Source: Nereocystis luetkeana
Taxonomy: Eukaryota; Sar; Phaeophyceae; Laminariales; Laminariaceae
Direction: 5' to 3'
Length of the DNA: 64,000 nucleotides
NCBI GenBank assembly: GCA_031213475.1
Contig: JARUPZ010000008.1
Location: 8,900,388 to 8,964,387, forward strand
Below are positions 35,916 through 47,769 of this stretch, piece by piece. The position numbers and the translations under genes were made by a program. Under the pieces are notes generated by a model that saw only the letters and a program-made list of their open reading frames with translations, was not told the DNA's origin and did no database searches. Position 1 is the first letter of the stretch; every line of letters starts with the position of its first letter.

Positions 35916-36968
35916 TGCACTTTGCTTTTGAAATTTTATTATGTTAATGCGCAACTCCCCGCCCGGGGAAGGGTGGTTGGAGAGGAGGTGACCCCCCGGG
36001 GCTGCCCCAACAGCAACCCCACGCTAACATCCGCATACTCGAGTCAACTCCCAACCCAACTGGGAACGTAGAACTCTCGACGCCAGCCTACCAAACTGAT
36101 ATCAGACAAACAGTTTCTGACTAGTGACTCGAGAAAACATGCCAGGTACAGGGTAACCTCACGGCCACATACATACATGCAAACAAATTTACACACACTG
36201 TACCAGGCATACACAAATAACACAAGTACATTTAACTCACAACGCACTTCGATGTTAATATATGTACAACCCCCCTCTCCTAAACTTCCAGATTGAGCGC
36301 AAAATCCGAGCCGGCGCAACACCACGTTTACATTTATTTACCAACTCCAATAGTATGGAAAAAAACAAAACCCACTTGCATCAGACGCAAATAAAACGCC
36401 AGACAAGGCGGCTAACCCCCGCCGCCACTCGCGCAATCTACGACACCCGGTCGTACCGCCAGCAAACATCAGGGGTACGTCTACCAAACAGCAACAAGCA
36501 CACAAGTGACTGCCGCCGTCTAACTCCCGCCCCACTGACTCCCTCGAAAGCTCGGGCGGGTGGGTGGGAACTCAAACTATTAATAGTCTGCACTCACACC
36601 TTGGACCTGTAGCTTTGCCTCTGTTTCACTGCGCTGTTACGTGCAGGCTACGGCTACGTACCAGACACGGCGTGTGTACCAAGGGCTACGGTTCATGCTA
36701 CCGTGAAACACTGCATTCATTTGATTGGCTAAACTTATTGCGTACGTACAAAACTCACATTCTCTCATTCTTCCGAGAATACTCTGCTCTGCACTTTTGC
36801 TTTCGAAGTTGTATTATATTAGTGCCCAACCTCCCGCTCAGAGAAGGGGGGTTGGAGAGGGGGGGATCCCCCCGGGGCTGTCCCAACTGCAACCCCACGC
36901 TGACATCCATATACTCGAGTCAACTCCCAACCCAACTGGCGACATAGAGCTCTCGACGCCAGCCTCCA
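35916..36968 (+). mobile_element. Candidate miniature LTR element (TRIM-like) with ~178-bp direct terminal repeats
   Basis: Two direct repeats, 35916-36093 and 36790-36968, are clearly homologous along their whole length; both begin TGCACTTT and end CCA, so they have TG...CA termini. They share the block CTCGAGTCAACTCCCAACCC. Just inside the left repeat, the sequence TGATATCAGAC resembles the initiator-Met tRNA primer site TGGTATCAGAGC. The internal 696 bp encode nothing recognisable. Against it: there is no clear polypurine tract before the right repeat and no flanking duplication (TCGTT versus TTGAC). A simple segmental duplication is the alternative. Confidence 0.4.
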
Positions 36969-37085
36969 TTGACCCCCCTATATATATACGGATGCCCCCC
37001 CCCCCCCCACTTGCAATATCATAGGTAATGTATACCAGGTATAGGCAACACAATTCTCCATAACTTCACTTCTGCCTGGTCGAAT

Positions 37086-37333
37086 GAGGCGTTTCTACGA
37101 TAGAAGTTCAACCTAATGTTTATGAGGCTCCCCACCTAAGGAGCTCCATACCTCACCTGAAAACTGACTTCGGCATAAATCAAATCTCAGCCCGATGAAT
37201 AATCCCATGGCCCAAGTATACAAAAATGCGGTTTTTCGAACCAAGATTGATATTCCGACGATTTTGTGTTGAGGAACCCGTCATTCAGAAGACAATTAAA
37301 CGGAAATGTGCTACCTCCATCGTAGAACGCGTC
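37086..37333. mobile_element. MITE family A, copy 1 (248 bp)
   Basis: Begins GAGGCGTTTCTACGAT and ends with the inverted ATCGTAGAACGCGTC. Flanked on both sides by GAAT, a 4-bp target-site duplication. The interior shares blocks with the copies at 50446, 51145 and 54099: GGAGCTCCATACCTCAC, CCCGATGAATAAT and TTCCGACGATTTTG. No coding capacity. Confidence 0.85.
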
Positions 37334-37429
37334 GAATCTAAGAGTGAGTTAACTCGCCCTCATTCTGTGCCCTGGTTCGGCTGAACCCCACAGCTAATTC
37401 CTTCCTGGGCCAAAACGTCTGCTACTCAA

Positions 37430-39650
37430 CTGATATCCTTTCCGTGACTGCGAACATACGTGTTGTGCGCATCGGACGCCCATCGGCCCTCACGCTGCAA
37501 CACCTCTCGTGTCGTCCCCCCCCGCCGATAAGTTTGTTGCGCCTCCAATCCTCAGGGAGTGCAAAGCGTACTTCTCCGCACGCCCGCCCGCCAACGCAAC
37601 GACTTTTCGCAAAGCTGTCGTGGCTTGCTGCTGTGTCCACATGGGCCATCTGCCATTACCAACGCCCAAAGCGGCAAGGGGGACCGACGAGGGAAGAAAC
37701 AGATAACAAGGCATCAGTTCGATCATGAGATTGACAGCACCGCCACTGTCGCCCACGCGCAACGCCGGACCTTAACGTACGCGCATCAAAACCGTCCCTT
37801 TTCGCAGTTGGCCCACTTTCGACCCACGAAGCCTAACCTCAACGCGGTCTGCCATGTAGAGATCAATTTCTCGCCCGCGATCAACATTTCTCACGGAACA
37901 GACCGACGAACGGTTGCTTGGTTACCAGCGTCGGCATACGAACGAGCGGTGCCTTTGAGGGCATTACCCAAAACAGGATGAGTTGTGTCGAGCTCGAACC
38001 CTCGTGAAATACGACGGAAAACCTTGATCGCTGACAAATAGATATCGATAGTTGCCGACCGCAATTCCTTCGTTGCAAAGGCGTACGCTACATACTCGAA
38101 CAAATGCCAAACGTTGGTCATGTTGTCTCCGCAACGCTCTAGGAAAACAGGCATGCCACAACGTACCCGACAGTTTACCCATGCGCCAAAATTCCTCTCA
38201 CAAGTGCGTTCAGACGAGGTCGCACTGGCATTTTCGCATGAGTTCGAGGCCAACACCGAAGTACAGAGGGATGTGCCCGCACCCCCCAGGTCGTGCTCCT
38301 GCCGCGGAATGTCGGGTCGAACAGCATGCAAATTAACGAAGACGGAGGCACAATCCCACCGTGAGATACCATCAGCGGCCTCGTTAAAACTTCCACGTAC
38401 GTGTTTTGCATCAAAGTGCCAACCAGAGGACTATTCGAGCACACCAAGGAGGCGCATCAATGCGCCATATCTCGGTTCCTTCCCCCCTCGACAATGCCGC
38501 ACCCACTCGACGGCTGCTTCGTTGTCGCCACACAACAGCACACAGTCCCCCATGGCGGACGGATGTTCATCACACGCAGAGACGAGAACCCATGCAGACA
38601 CTACCGTGCCCAGTAGTTCGAGAACGTTGATTGATATATAGCTCTCATCCGCAACGGACTTACTCGATCCACAAAAACAGCTCCCATGGGTCAAGTTCGT
38701 ATCGCCAATATACCCCAGTTTCCAGGCCAAAACCTCCGACAGCGGTTTTAGATGTGTCCGAAAACAGGGTACGCCTGGGGGTCGCTCAAACAAATGATAC
38801 ACCGGAGGCGACAAGGTTCATCCGCGCGCGTCCAACCCTCCCTCAACGAACCACCGCCAAAACAGAGTTTGCCACGTAACTCGGGTCCCAGGACGAGACG
38901 CCGCTCGGGGTTTGCCATACGGCAACCAACATCAGCTCCGGCGGCTACGCGCGGCATACCGACCGAAGCTAACCAGCGGTTAACGAACAAATGCCCCGGA
39001 CGTACAGTAAAGGAAACATGCATGAGAAAATCAACGAGCTGCGACACCTGCTTCGCTGAAGCAGATGCACGAGACGAGGGCCAGCCACTTCGCGAGGATA
39101 TTGTACAGCTTGGGGCGCTTATGAGACGGCAACGTAACGGTAAGCGCCTCAGTATCTATGATCCATTCCAACACTTCGAGTTGCGTGTTCCAGTTAGTAG
39201 TTTTCTTGGGTGATAAGAGGGGTGGATCGGAAACACCACGTTCGCCCAACAAGCGAAAATTGGTCAGACGCAGCGACTGTACAGCGCGCAAGCAACGGCG
39301 CCGTCCGGCCACCATTGCAACTCGACGAGAATGTCATCGTTTACGTAGTATCTCACAAAAAAATGCTCCCGGTGTTGCCCCCTGAACCAGGAATGGGCCC
39401 ACAATCACGCGGGATAGCAACGACCCGAACTCCCCGCGGCGGGGAGAGTTCAACATGCGCAACGGCGGCAGCCCCTTGTTGGGAAACGTCTGCGCCTTGA
39501 AACGTAGAGTGGGTGTGAGCATGCTCGAGAGAAGTTGCCATCAACCCCCAAACCCAGGACTGTTTCGCCAACCAAACTGCAAGCGCAAATTCACGACAAT
39601 GTGATCGTCGAAAACGTACCCAAAGGTCGGCGCCTGCCGGATCAACCAAA
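37430..39650 (-). mobile_element. DIRS-like retroelement fossil: RT, RNase H and tyrosine recombinase
   Basis: Reading down the minus strand: RT palm sequence with HVELSPPRGVRVVAIPRDC and a Y-V-D-D-like box near 39350; thumb sequence WNTQLEVLEWIIDTEALTVT; a block with FTVRPGHLFVNRWLAS; an RNase H region with SINVLELLGTVVSAWVL and GDNEAAVEWVRHCRGG (38.6-38.4 kb); then a recombinase with an N-terminal helical domain (38.3-37.9 kb) and the catalytic H-x-x-R box ALHSLRIGGATNLSAGG (37.55 kb). RT followed by a tyrosine recombinase, with no integrase, defines the DIRS/Ngaro order. The 5' part is missing at about 39.65 kb, where a copia fossil begins in the opposite direction. The copy is broken in several places. 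Terminal repeats were not identified. Confidence 0.75.
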
Positions 39651-39659
39651 ACCTACCAA

Positions 39660-42600
39660 AGGGCGTATTTGATGTCCACACGGCTCAAGTGGATTCGAGC
39701 GCGACTACCGTGCGTCTGTCGCGAAAACAACACCCGTAGCAGTACATCACGAAGCACATGGCCGAGCTCGCGCGATGGCGCGGAGTCAAAGTCAGTGTCA
39801 CCGTTAACGCTGGCCCGACCGCCCTCACGCGCAAAAGTAATATTTTATGCGCCCCAAGTAGGAACGCCACGGAATTTTTTGAGCAGTTCCTTGCGGATTC
39901 TCGTGCAGACGGTGTCCCCTCTACTGCGGTAATCGTCCGATATGATGATCTGATGGAGGCGGCGAATTCCGCGGAGGCAAGTTTGGTGACCTGTGTAGAT
40001 CACGAGGGATCAAGCAGGAATTTACGACAGCCGACGGCCCCCAATTCAACGGAGTAGCAGAGCGCGCGCTGGGTGTGATCGAGACAGCCGCAGCGGCGGG
40101 CCGAATCCAGGCTAAAGAGCTTTTTCCCGGCGGGCAACTCCCGGCCACTGCGTCATTGTGGGCGGAAGCGTCCCACTGGGCGTGTGACGCCTTGAACCGC
40201 ACAGCAACGACGGCTAACCCTGAGAGCAGGTCGCCGCATGAGATGTGGCATGGTAGCCCCCCCCCGGTAGTACTACTGCTACCTTTCCTCAAGCCTGGCT
40301 ACTGCAAGGTGAAGAGGGAAAACAAGGCACAGGCAAAAGCACAAGAGTGTTTCTACCTTGGCCCTGCACCCAACTACCCCCGAGACTCAGTACGAGTATT
40401 GACGAGGTAACGCACAGTGCTAATCACGCGAAATGTCACCTGCCAACGCGTGTCGCCTGCACCACATGTACCTGCCAGGACGAATGACTCCCTGTCTACG
40501 GAAAAGGGGGGGTCCAAGGCGGACGACGTGAGCATGTCGGATCGAGGTGGTGGGGGGGTAGTGGATGAGCTGGACGACGGTCTGGCTCACTTGAACGACC
40601 TCGACGTGACGTGGGGTTTGACCTGGGCGCGTTTATGCAGGAGCGCACACAGCAGGTACCTGCCGCCGGCGAGGCCAGCGACAAAACACCCGAGACGATG
40701 GGTTCGTCTCAAGGGGGCGCCGTGGACGCCTCCTCAGCCCCGAGGGGGAGGGCCGAAACAGCCCAGACGATGGGTTTGTCTCAAAGGGGCGCCGTGGACG
40801 CCTCCTCGGTCCCGGCATGGAGGGCCGAAAGCGACCCGGGTGCAGCATCAGCCTCCGACACCGGCCAAGGGAACGGTGAGGGTTCCCCCGCGATCCTGTC
40901 AGGCAGGCCAGCACACGAGCTCAGCAGCTGGGGACGGCTCCCTCCAACAGTACGGGGCCGGACCCGGGGTCAGAGCCAACGCCTGGAGGGTGAACCTGCT
41001 GTGAACCAGCTGAGGATGGACAAAGGAGCCGCAGACGCGCTGCTTGCGGTAGCGTACGAGGGGTCGACGACGCCTGGGAGTATCCTGAATCGTACGTCAT
41101 GGACGACGGAGGACGCAGTGGCTTTGATGGCTGGAGGACCTGCTGCGGAGAATGAAGGGGAAGACGTAGAACCGCCCCCGCAGTCCGTGGCAGATGTAGA
41201 GCGTTCCCTATATAACGCGGCGTGGCACGAGGCCATGCAAATTGAGTTGGACGGTCACAAAACGACCGATACATATGAAGCCGCGACACCGCCACGAGGG
41301 CGGAAACCTCTAGGCGCGAATTGGGTGTTCATCTACAAGACTGATAAGGATGGCCTGATAGTAAAGACAAAGGCCAGACTTGTGGCTAAGGGTTTTAGCC
41401 AGGTGCAGGATGTGGATTACTTCCAAACGTTTGCACCAACTCTTTCGTCAGCGTCAGTTAAAATTCTGGCGGCTGTTGCCAACGAATATGGTCTGAAGCT
41501 TTTTCATCTGGACGTCGCACAAGCTTTTGTTCGCGCAAAACTCGACGCCGAGATATACATGGGACTATCCAGTGTGTGTGGTGACATGTCAGGAAGGATC
41601 GTTTGCTTGAACAGATCACTGTATGGTCTAAAGCAGAGCGGACGGCAGTGGGCCGGATTATTGGTAGAGACCGTGGTAGAGTACGTTGTGGAGCAGTGTA
41701 GGTCTGATCCGTGCGTGTTTTGCATGGTTGTAGACGGCAAGGTAGAACTGGTCATGGCCGTCCATGTAGATGACATCGTGATCGCAGGATCGGACGAGAC
41801 ATGCAGAGATTTCCATGCCGCGCTAGTTACGAAATTCCCCACAAATAACCTCGGCGAACTGACTTGGTATACTGGTTGTGCTTTCAAACGCGACTGGGAG
41901 TTGGGAACATTGGAGATTACGCAGAAGGCGTTTATATAGAGCATGCTGAATCGTTTTGGTGTTAACTCATCCTCTGACATCCCCGCGACCCCCGGTGTGG
42001 AACTAGGTCCAAGAGAGGAGGGCGAAATTGGAGGAGACTGGCCGTACAGGGAGGCTGTGGGCAGCTTGATGTGGCTGTCGACCATGACGAGGCCGGACAT
42101 CTCGAACGCTGTGCGTGCTGTGGTGCGCCACTCCCACACCCCAACGGAGAGGCACTGGAAGGCAGTTTTGAGGATTATAGCTTACCTCCATGGGACCAGG
42201 TTTATGGGATTGACTTTTGTGCGGGGTTCGGGATTGGATTTGACTGCGTATAGTGATGCTGATTATGATGGTAAGTCGAGCGATAGGCGCTCGGTATCGG
42301 GGACGGTAATTACCCTAGGGGGTGCGGTCGTCAGTTGGGCAAGTAGCACACAGAGGTGTGTTACGTTGTAGACAGCAGAAGCAGAGTATGTCGCCCTGGG
42401 TGGAGGGGTGAAGGAAGCTTTGTTTACGGGCGCGGTGTTCCTGTTTATTTGTGCAGAGCTAAGCGGATCATGTGTTCGGGTTTTCGAGGATAACCAGAGG
42501 GCCATAGCGTTGGCAGTGAACCCTCTTAGGTCTGCGCGGAGTAAGCATATTGACGTGCATTTTAATTTTGTCAAAGAGCTACTTCGTGCTAAGAAGATCG

Positions 42601-42720
42601 TTATTCAGTCCGTAGCTTCGGAAGAGCAGCACGCGGATATTTTGAAGAACTCCCTTGCCGCGACCCCTTTTAAGTCTCATCGTGGGTTCTTGTTGAATCT
42701 GCCTCTGGAGGGTGAATAAG
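39660..42720 (+). mobile_element. Ty1/copia retrotransposon fossil: integrase, RT, RNase H
   Basis: Plus-strand order: integrase core end (NATEFFEQFLADSRADG, then NGVAERALGVIETAAAAG-like sequence, 39.85-40.4 kb), a variable linker with two near-identical direct repeats around 40.7-40.8 kb, RT with GANWVFIYKTDKDG, ARLVAKGFSQVQDVDYFQTF and VHVDDIVIAG (41.3-41.8 kb), then RNase H with YSDADYDGKSSDRRSVSG and DNQRAIALAVNPLRSARSKH, ending LLNLPLEGE at 42719. The order INT-RT-RH identifies copia rather than gypsy. The 442-codon frame through the linker and RT is strikingly open, so the copy may be younger than the others here, but the element is broken in several places. Gag, protease, the integrase N-terminus and the 5' LTR are absent; the 3' LTR was not delimited and would lie somewhere in 42.72-43.25 kb. 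Confidence 0.88.
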
Positions 42721-43239
42721 GGGGTATGAGCATTGTTCGATGAGTACCATGTTTGAGTGATGCGAGGAATAATTTGTCAGGTCGCCAACCCTGCGATACT
42801 TTGAGTGGCATGTGGGAGTAGGGCACCGCTTGGCATTTTATTTTTCTGGCCATGGTCATCGTTTGGAATGCGACCGTTGTTTCAATCGCAATGGTTTGGA
42901 GTATATGTGTTATACAGGGGGTTCGGTGGCCGGTTTCCTTCTGCGGGACTGTCGTTGGCTGTTCTTAGGTCCTAGCAAGTCTTGAATGTCTCTTCGGTCT
43001 CGTCACTGCTGTGAAGAGCCAGGGAGGGTGTTCGTTTGGATCGGTCTAGCAGCAACGATTACAAGTTGTAGAGGGTTGCGTATATCTTCGCAGGCGTTAT
43101 TGTGAAGTTTGTCGTGTGTTCATGAGGAGAGTTCAAGTACTCCGTTCTCCGCTTCGAGCTGCAAGCTAGGCTCCGCTCTCTCTCTCCTCCTATGTCCTCT
43201 AATACAACGACTATAAAGAATCTCATCAGACCACGTGAT

Positions 43240-44430
43240 GATCAGGGCATCCAAGTTAGGACTCTACGAACACAAATAACTCGCACGCACACCCACACCC
43301 GTACCTTCTCTGGGGAGGGAACCGAACCCGGAGTCACAGCAACGCGATCGCGCCTGACGCCGCCATCACCAGCCAGAGCTCCTAATTCACGCCTTAGCGA
43401 CCCCCCCCGCTCCTTCGCGGGTGGCCGGCCGAGTCCCCACTCCGCCGCTGGCGACGGGCGTCGTCGCTGCGACGCCACCGGCCGGCGCCGCCACCGCCCC
43501 CACGGGTGTTGGCCCAACCGACAGGAAGGGCCCGTGTTTTCCTCGCGAACCAGAGCCACCACCACCCCCGGCCCCCCCGCGACCACCAGCCGGGCGGAGC
43601 ACCAGAGCCCACGACCCACAAGCCTACGCCGTCGCGCCACCTCGCATTCCCCCAGCTGGTGCCGCCGATCCACCGTCGAGGAGAGCTGCAGGAGAGGAGG
43701 AGTCGGCCGGGGTATTCGCATGCACGAATGTGCAGTCGGAGCGCCGAGCATTGGCCCGTGGACGCAAACATCCTGCACACGCGGCGCTTTGCTTTCTGGT
43801 CGGACCCATCTTGACGTGGGCGAGGCTTTGACTCCGCTTGGATGCCCCATCCCCGCTGTCGCGTGGAACTTGCAGACCTTCGACGAGCCTCAAACCGTCG
43901 CCACCCGACGAGAAAACGTTGCGTGTACGACTGAATGCGGGGGCAGGCGGCGCGTCCAATACGGCGTGTAACTGAGGGGGGACAGTCGACGGACGAACTT
44001 GCTGGGCGAACCTCATGAGGTTGTACACCCACAGGTGAAGTTCGTCATTCACCATTGCGCTCAAACCAGCCCGCACCGCGGAGCTGGAAAGCAAAAGGAT
44101 GTCGCTTAGAGTGTGACGGCGAAGACCAGCAGCCGCGGATGTGAAAGAGGCGTCTACGGGTACCAGCCGGCCAGGCACGCGCGGTCGTCGGCGACGTCAG
44201 CCGAGAGCTCAACTGTAAGAGCCGTCATATGAGCCTGGAGCAAGAGGTCCAGGCGGTCAGCGACCATCACCAGGTGGTCGACAGGGCGATCGGCACGTGG
44301 CCCATACACGACCACGTCAGAGTTGCTGACGGCACGAAGCTGAGCCGCCACCACCGCCGTAACGTTGACGCTCTCACCCACGAACGACTGAATATCCGCG
44401 CCCGACTCGCCGAGGTTCGGGGGCAAGCGT
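43240..44430 (-). mobile_element. Possible Gag/ORF1 remnant of a retroelement
   Basis: Minus-strand frames here are long and protein-like. They include a helical stretch with RPVDHLVMVADRLDLLLQAH and MVNDELHLWVYNLMRFAQQV, then a Ser/Pro/Arg-rich part in which Cys and His residues are spaced somewhat like a CCCH zinc finger. This resembles the first reading frame of tyrosine-recombinase or LTR retroelements, but I recognise no diagnostic motif. It has the same orientation as the DIRS-like fossil at 37.4-39.65 kb and lies just beyond the copia fossil, so it could be the displaced 5' part of that element. An alternative is an unrelated host gene; plus-strand frames over the same bases are equally open because of high GC. 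Confidence 0.3.
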
Positions 44431-47400
44431 CCCTGAAGAAGCCATGGTTTGCGTGACGACAGTTTATTCCAGAGGGCCTTATCGTCAGTTAGCTGTGATT
44501 TGTGGACTTAACGCTCCCTCTTGTCCCCGCTGTCCCGCACGGAAGGCTCACGGTCGGCAAAGTCGTCTATAAACTGCTGAAGAAGGACCTTGACGCGGGC
44601 AGTTTTGGGTGCGCCGCCGGGGACGGCGTCCCTAAGACCAGAAACAGGTCAGTGGTAAGCCCCTCTTCCCCGTCCGCGGAAGCTAGTATATCTATCTGCT
44701 GTAGATGGAAGACGGTGGTTGCACCCGCCAAGGTGGGGCTGCGGGTCGGCCGAGGCATCGATGCGCACACCTCAGTTTGATCAATCCGTTTCTCATCGCT
44801 GCCCGATTGCAATGGATGTCGACGACGCTGAACTCAGCGGTGACAGCGACGTTTCGGAGATCGAACCGCGCTCCGGCCTCCTCCGTCATTCCACCTTGAC
44901 CAGATTTGACGACTATGAAGAAGCATGCGGCGGTGGTGATAGCGGTGGCTTGAGTGCTACGACCACCCTCTCAAGCGTCAAGACCCGCTCGCCCATCGAG
45001 AAATGAGCGGCTGTTGACTACGCTGGTGGTGATCGCCAAAGCGAAGGCGACCGGGAGAGGGTGGCCTATCAAGTGGTGAAAGCGACACCGCTAACGGCGC
45101 GTGCCTAGGTGCTAGGCCGCCCCGTCACTGACAACCACAGTGTAGGAGGGCAACGGCGAGAGTAGTGGCAGAAATTACGGCGGCAGCAGCAATGATTACG
45201 GTGCCGGCCCCTCTCTTGAAGCCGATAACGAAGCCGTTTTTTCGGGAGACAATATAGTAGTCTCGGGCGCCGCCAGTGGAGCGTCTGTGGAGGCTGCGGT
45301 GATGATGGTGGCAGTGATTCTTACCCCGTTTCGGCCGTTGGTGGCGCGTTCGGTGATCGAAAGCCCGAGGCAAAGGTCACCGGGCGTGGAAGCATCGCAG
45401 CCCCAGACGCGGATGTCGGGATCCCCCGGAATGGGACGACATCGCTGCTGGTTCCAGCGCTGATATCAACAAAACGTCTCGGAGTAGAGGACACTAGCGG
45501 CAGTGTCGGCGGTACCAGCGTTGGTGACAGCGACGACTGCACCAATATGTTTGGTGTTGGTAGCAGGGTAGGCGATATTCGCGTGGGCTCGAGATCGTAT
45601 CCCCCTCTCCCACCGTGCACGAGACCCACACGAGCCACTTCAACATCCCGCGTGCTCAGTCGTGTGTTTGAAGAATTTTACTCACGTTCATGTACCCGCG
45701 CTGCCTCCAGTCGCTGCGGTGGACGTTCGGTGCCCGATGGCACCGGAGTTAGAGCCGGCGTCGACTCTGCATTGACAGTACTTCCAAACGGTGTCGTGCA
45801 GTCGAAGTGGCCTCCCCTGCCTCTACCCCCAGTACGGGGGCACCTCTGCTGGGTAGATTGTCCCGCTGCGGGTCCCGCGGTTGGGGAGGCTCTCGCCACC
45901 ACTTGGATAGGGCCCCCTCCGTGGGATTGCCATACTTTGAGGACCACCAGACACCGGCATCCCGAGAAGATAGATTCCCCTGCGCCTGGGCAGTACAGCT
46001 CCGCCAAGGTGTTACGAACCTGGTGTCGCGCCCATTCTGGTACCGGGCGTCCGCCTATACTTCCTACCTCTTCCGCCGGTCGCGAGAGCGGGTTTTCGCG
46101 CCTGTTGGCCTGTCTTTGGCCTGGGTCCTTCTGGGAGGGGTGATGATACCGCGGTTGGCGGCACGACAGCTACCCCGAGACTCTGGAGCCACCTTTCCCC
46201 GGCAACGGGGGGGGGGTCAGCTGCGTCTATCGTTTTCGCCACCAATGGTCGTAGGTGCTGTTTGTCCCTCTGTTCCGTACCTTGAAGTCATCGACGCGGA
46301 AGTTTTGCCCCAACCATCAAGCCACGCCTCGAGACAGACACAGCGTGGTCCTTCCACGCCTCCGGTTGGCAAGTGAGAGTTGCGAACGCCCTCTGCCTCC
46401 AGAGGTGTTGGTTGTCGCCCCCAGATGCTCCTGATCGAGGCACTAAGAGAAGCGCATGCCCTGTCATCTCCCCTTGGGTGCCATCTCCCGTGTGGAGATT
46501 CGGAGTTCACAGACCGTGCCTCTCACCGCTGCCCGGTGTGCGGGCTTGTTCCCTACCGTCTACCCCCCGAAAAATCTCCAACCGGTTATACCAAGCGCCC
46601 GGTTCCAATTTCGTTACCACAGCCCGTTGAGAGTATCGGCTCCGGTTCCGGCCAGTTATGGGACCGCTGGGCCCTCCGTAGTGGCGTGCTATCAGGTCAT
46701 GAGCTGACCCGCTGTGCCGCCTCCCCAGAGCCAGCACCAGCTGATCGCGACTAAGGATTCTCACCATCTACCCAATGAGTCTTCTCCCTGACGTCTGCCC
46801 GAAGGCAGGTGAGACTGGACCGTCGCTCTGCGGGTTTGTTGGTTCGCGTTCTTGACCAGCGATGGGTCGAAATCGTGGCATGAGACCCGCTTGCTGCTGG
46901 TCATCCATGTCAGAGGAAACCCTGAGGTACTGGTGAAGACGTCGGCATGCTGCGAACGGCGACGACGCAGACCGTTGCCGAGGCCTCGTGATAAAATTCA
47001 TAGGCGCACTCGTTGGAGAGTAATCGATAGACCCCCCTTCAGAAGTCAGCGGCGAGCGGGGCCCCAAGTGCGAGTGCGGTGGTGGCGGCGAAACGACAGA
47101 ACGACGCAGGCCGACCCCTTCTTAGTCTGACAACGGGGAACGAAGGGATGCCACACTCCGATCGGTTTCCGTTTCCCTTTCACGGAGTGACCATTTTTTT
47201 GCTGCCGCCCTCCGGGCACGAGAGTGACACCAAGCGTCCTCGACTTCCTCGATCTCGAGAGAGGAAAAGTTATCACCCCGCCGGAAAGGAACTTCAACGA
47301 ACAGCATAAGTGGGCTGGGCCGCGGCTTTCTCGCCCGCTGCAGTCGCTCTGCGGTGCTGTCCGCAGGCGTTCGCAGGGCTCGAAATTCCACCGACGCTCT

Positions 47401-47515
47401 CGAGGAGCAAAGGGGGGATGATATTGCAACTCGTCCCTGTCTGTGTGGGCACATTATGTTAGAGACCCGAGGTACGATACGGGATAGCAGCACCTAACGT
47501 TTCTGAGGCTCCTTA
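44430..47515. other. GC-rich stretch with long but unrecognised open frames
   Basis: Several plus-strand frames are open (for example about 45230-46143 and 45807-46376), with Gly/Ser/Asp- and Pro/Arg-rich low-complexity translations. Frames on the other strand are similarly open, as expected at this GC level. No domain, splice-linked exon series or repeat could be assigned; a decayed retroelement or an unknown low-complexity gene are both possible. Confidence 0.3.
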
Positions 47516-47762
47516 CGAGCCATCCCACAGTAGCGGTGCACCAGAAGTTCCTCAGCCCCTCACATTAGGAGCTCAAGATCTCACCCGATACAATAATTGG
47601 AAAAAGCTCGTTCGCGCCACCCGACCGGCACTTTGTATGCGTTAGTCCTAAGACGGATATACGAGTAAAATGTTCCTCCTCACTGGTAGTTCCTCACCCA
47701 AGGAACCCATTGGTCAGAAACCTTAGGCCCAAAAAGTGCAACCCCTACCGTGGGGTGACTTT
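47516..47762. mobile_element. MITE family B, copy 1 (~247 bp)
   Basis: Left end GAGCCATCCCACAGTAGCGG pairs as an imperfect inverted repeat with the right end, where GTGCAACCCCTACCGTGGGG is seen. The interior matches the inverted copy at 51.47-51.72 kb, including GGTCAGAAACCTTAGGCCCA and CACCCGACCGGCACTT. No coding capacity. Exact ends and target duplication were not resolved. Confidence 0.65.
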
Positions 47763-47769
47763 TACTTGA

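Noticed and set aside
35916-36968. Polypurine tract and target duplication for the TRIM candidate
   Set aside because: I looked on both strands and found neither; the call therefore stays tentative.
43192-43971. 259-codon plus-strand frame as a gene
   Set aside because: Its translation is Pro/Arg/Thr-rich low complexity, while the minus strand over the same bases looks more protein-like.
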